NCBI GenBank assembly: GCA_965263065.1
Contig: CBDHGH010000003.1
Span: 434,001 to 498,000 of the forward strand
Direction of reading: 5' to 3'
Length of the DNA stretch: 64,000 nucleotides
Origin: TK10-74A sp965263065
Lineage (GTDB): Bacteria > Chloroflexota > Dehalococcoidia > Bin125
Shown here: one piece after another, positions 61,670-64,000 of the stretch
Layout: the number at the start of each line of letters is the position of its first letter
Numbering within the stretch: position 1 is the stretch's first letter
The notes under the pieces: generated by a model
Told to the model about the DNA's origin: nothing
Database searches by the model: none
What the model saw: only the letters and a program-made list of their open reading frames with translations
Translations under genes and position numbers: made by a program

Positions 61670-63235
61670 ATGTCAGACGTAGCCATGAAAACCAACGTGG
61701 GTCAGTTCCTCACCCGGCGGGCGGCGCATTCGCCCAACCAGGACGGCCTGGTCGACGCCGACACCGGCCGCCGCTTCAGCTTCCGCGAGTGGAACCTGCG
61801 CTCGAACCGGACGGCCAACGCGCTGACCGGGCTGGGGATTGGGCCCGGCGACCGGGTGGCGCTGCTGGTGATGAACAGCGTCGAATACGCGGAGAGCTTC
61901 TTCGCGGTCGCCAAGCTCGGCGCGATCTGCGTGCCGCTCAACCTGCGGCTCATGCCCGCGGAGGTGGCCTACATCCTGCGCGACGCCGGCGCGCGGACGC
62001 TCCTCTTCAGCGCGGAATTGACCCCGATCGCGACGGCGCTGCACGCGATGGGCGGCGGCGACGCCGGCACCCCCATCGAACGCTGGATCGGGGTCGGGCT
62101 GCCGGAACGTCCCGAGTGGGTGCTGAGCTACGAGGCGCTGCACGAGGCAGCGGCGGACACGGAGCCGGAGGCGGGGGCGTCGGAGGACGACGTCCTCTAC
62201 ATCATGTACACGTCGGGCACGACGGGGCTGCCCAAGGGGGCGGTGCACACGCACAACAGCGCGACCTGGGGCGTCCTCACGATCCAGGCGACGTCCGACT
62301 CCCGCCAGGGCGACCGCTATCTGATGTCGCTGCCGCTCTTCCACGTGGGCGCGCTGACGCCGATGACGGCGAACGTCGTCGGCGGCGTGACGAACGTTGT
62401 CATGCGCATGTTCAACCCGCAACGCGCCTGGCAGCTGATCAACGACGAGCAGATCACGATCATGCTCAAAGTCCCGGCGATGCTGAACTTCATGCTGCAG
62501 GTCTACGAGCCGGGCAAGTACAAGCACGACCAGCTGCGCTTCTGCTGGAGCGGCGCGGCGCCCCTGCCGGTCGCGCTGATCGAGGCCTACGCCAAGCTCA
62601 ACATCCCCATTCACCAAGTCTACGGCCTGACGGAGACCTGCGGCCCGGGCTGCCTGATCAGCGGGGAGGACGCGTTGCGCAAGGCGGGCTCCACGGGCCT
62701 GGCCTTCTTCCACACCGATGTCCGCGTGGTCGACCCGTCCGGCGCCGACGTCGCGCCGGGCGACTCGGGCGAGGTGATCGTGCGCGGCAAGCACGTCATG
62801 CGCGAGTACTGGAACAGCCCCGAGGCGACGGCCGAGACGATCCGCGACGGCTGGCTCTACACCGGCGACGGCGCGACCGTCGATGAGGACGGCTACGTCT
62901 ACATCCAGGACCGCATCAAGGACATGATCATCTCGGGCGGGGAGAACGTGTACCCGGCCGAGGTCGAGGGCGTGCTGATGCAGCACCCGGGCATCGGCGA
63001 CGCGGCGGTGATCGGACAGTCGAGCGCCAGGTGGGGCGAGTCCGCGGTCGCGATCGTGGTGCGCAAGGATCCTGCGCTGGACACGGCGGGCGTGCTGGCC
63101 TTCGTGTCCGACAAGCTGGCGCGCTACAAGCAACCGGTGGCCGTGGAGTTCGTCGACGAAGTGCCGCGCAACCCGTCGGGCAAGGTGCTCAAGCGCGTGC
63201 TGCGCGAGCAGTTCCCGGGGCCGGCCGCGGAGTAG
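61670..63235 (+). CDS. AMP-dependent acyl-CoA synthetase
   Basis: This 521-aa ANL-superfamily ligase has LYIMYTSGTTGLPKGAVHTH as the AMP/ATP loop (near residue 180), VYGLTETCGPGCLI, GWLYTGDGATVDEDGYVYIQDR, and KDMIISGGENVYPAEVEGVL. The C-terminal catalytic Lys lies in PRNPSGKVLKRVLR. It activates a carboxylate to an acyl-adenylate and then an acyl-CoA; medium- or long-chain fatty acids are likely but not proven. ATG 61670 has GGAGG 9 nt before it. It is convergent with the Gfo/Idh-like gene. Confidence 0.92.
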   Translation: MSDVAMKTNVGQFLTRRAAHSPNQDGLVDADTGRRFSFREWNLRSNRTANALTGLGIGPGDRVALLVMNSVEYAESFFAVAKLGAICVPLNLRLMPAEVAYILRDAGARTLLFSAELTPIATALHAMGGGDAGTPIERWIGVGLPERPEWVLSYEALHEAAADTEPEAGASEDDVLYIMYTSGTTGLPKGAVHTHNSATWGVLTIQATSDSRQGDRYLMSLPLFHVGALTPMTANVVGGVTNVVMRMFNPQRAWQLINDEQITIMLKVPAMLNFMLQVYEPGKYKHDQLRFCWSGAAPLPVALIEAYAKLNIPIHQVYGLTETCGPGCLISGEDALRKAGSTGLAFFHTDVRVVDPSGADVAPGDSGEVIVRGKHVMREYWNSPEATAETIRDGWLYTGDGATVDEDGYVYIQDRIKDMIISGGENVYPAEVEGVLMQHPGIGDAAVIGQSSARWGESAVAIVVRKDPALDTAGVLAFVSDKLARYKQPVAVEFVDEVPRNPSGKVLKRVLREQFPGPAAE

Positions 63236-63237
63236 GC

Positions 63238-64000
63238 CTAGCCCGGCTCGATCGCGACGACACGTCCCGTCCGGGACGACTCGCGGGCGGCGTCCAGGAC
63301 GAGTTGCGAGCGCAGGGCGTCGTCGAAGTTTGGCGCCGGCGAGGCGCCCTCCGCGATGCCGCGCTCGAAGTCGCGCAGCAGGCGGCGCGAGCCCGCGATG
63401 ATACTCACGTCCGGCAGCGGCTCGATGTCGGCCGGGCGGGGGAGCGGCGGACCCTCATCGTTGCTGCCCCGCGCGCCGGCCGTGCCCTGCGCAGCCATGG
63501 GCGGTGTGTGCGTGACGGGGCCGTCGGAGAAGAGGCCAGCGGGCCCGTGATGCGCGATCGTGCCTCCCGGCCCCGTGATGTAGAGGTCGCCGAAGCCGGG
63601 GATGCGCGAGCCCCAGACCATCGAGACGCCGGCCGCGGCGCCGGACTCGAACGTGAGCGTGGCGGAGAAGTAGTCGTCGGCGTCCGACGCGAGGTGCTCG
63701 CCGCTCTCGGGGTCGATGCGCAGCGGCTCGTGGACGGCGATGTGCGCGGACACGCTCGTGATCTCGCCCATCCAGACGCGCAGCGCATCGAAGTAGTGGG
63801 AGCCCTGTTCGTTGAGCGCGCCGCCGCCCATGTCGTTCCGCGAGCGCCAGTCCAGGCCACCGCTGGCCATCTCGCGGGCGAAGTAGAGGCTGGCCGTGGC
63901 GGACTGCGGCCGGCCGATGCGTCCCTCCTCGATCAGGCGGGTGATGTGCAGGCGGTGGTCGGTGTAGCGGAACTCGAAGTTCACCATCGTGGTGCGGTCC
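63238..64000 (-). CDS. Gfo/Idh/MocA family oxidoreductase, C-terminal part
   Basis: This is the C-terminal part, at least 254 residues, of a Gfo/Idh/MocA oxidoreductase. The N-terminal Rossmann domain lies beyond the window edge; the frame continues to position 64000 without a stop. It has MVNFEFRYTDHRLHITRLIEEGRIG, WRSRNDMGGGALNEQGSHYFDALRVWMG with the typical catalytic-type His, and a C-terminal FDDALRSQLVLDAARESSRTGRVV. These enzymes oxidise or reduce sugars with NAD(P). It converges with the acyl-CoA synthetase, 2 nt apart. Confidence 0.9.
   Translation of the reverse strand, partial: DRTTMVNFEFRYTDHRLHITRLIEEGRIGRPQSATASLYFAREMASGGLDWRSRNDMGGGALNEQGSHYFDALRVWMGEITSVSAHIAVHEPLRIDPESGEHLASDADDYFSATLTFESGAAAGVSMVWGSRIPGFGDLYITGPGGTIAHHGPAGLFSDGPVTHTPPMAAQGTAGARGSNDEGPPLPRPADIEPLPDVSIIAGSRRLLRDFERGIAEGASPAPNFDDALRSQLVLDAARESSRTGRVVAIEPG

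Overview
The window is about 70% GC, densely packed, and codes on both strands with short intergenic gaps. I found no rRNA, tRNA, CRISPR array, transposase or integrase. The gene content suggests a Chloroflexota bacterium, possibly a Dehalococcoidia/SAR202-like lineage, with moderate confidence. The reasons are F420-type luciferase-like oxidoreductases, family III CoA-transferases, scattered acyl-CoA enzymes, a thiolase/DUF35 pair, an HemQ-type coproheme decarboxylase and a selenocysteine-containing SelD. Ribosomal protein S21 argues against most Actinobacteria. No marker gene here settles the taxonomy.

Layout. 1-8.9 kb: start of an acyl-CoA carboxyltransferase (runs off the left edge), a YkgJ cysteine-cluster protein, a 784-base noncoding interval, rpsU, an unknown protein, then an AIR-synthase-like gene, a MoxR-like AAA+ ATPase and a large VWA protein, and a frameshifted SDR. 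8.9-17.4 kb: mostly minus strand, with a zinc-ribbon membrane protein, a VOC protein, a lipid kinase (plus), recF, lhgO, selD with an in-frame TGA/Sec codon, and two acyl-CoA dehydrogenases. 17.5-22.3 kb: a branched-chain amino-acid-type ABC transporter, with the binding protein convergent to livMHFG. 22.4-33.7 kb: DUF885 peptidase, thiolase/DUF35, peroxiredoxin, exonuclease III, a TrmH-type methylase, a double-domain CoA-transferase, an LLM oxidoreductase, HemQ, an aldo/keto reductase and a YbaK-like deacylase. 33.7-39.5 kb: a peptide-type ABC transporter operon followed directly by a 5'-truncated second dppB and an intact dppC, ending in a bidirectional terminator. 39.5-50.6 kb: thiolase, TrmH, enoyl-CoA hydratase, a lower-GC dcd operon, pyruvate carboxylase, a 0.9-kb islet flanked by 20-bp direct repeats, an M20 peptidase, HU and ribokinase. 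50.6-64 kb: phosphotriesterase-like and D-aminoacylase-like hydrolases, two crotonases, a zinc-free L36, an LLM oxidoreductase, NudC, a CoA-transferase, an MDR oxidoreductase, DinB-like, SMP-30-like, an acyl-CoA synthetase and a Gfo/Idh oxidoreductase cut by the right edge.

Together the genes describe an aerobic or facultative heterotroph. It would import amino acids and peptides and activate carboxylates with CoA (ligase or CoA-transferase). It would then oxidise them through acyl-CoA dehydrogenases, enoyl-CoA hydratases and thiolases, with pyruvate carboxylase for anaplerosis. The most distinctive observations are the selenoprotein SelD with a bacterial-type SECIS hairpin, the direct-repeat-flanked islet, two triple direct repeats phased at exactly 10 nt, the truncated second dpp permease, and a CoA-transferase whose N-terminal copy lacks the catalytic Asp.
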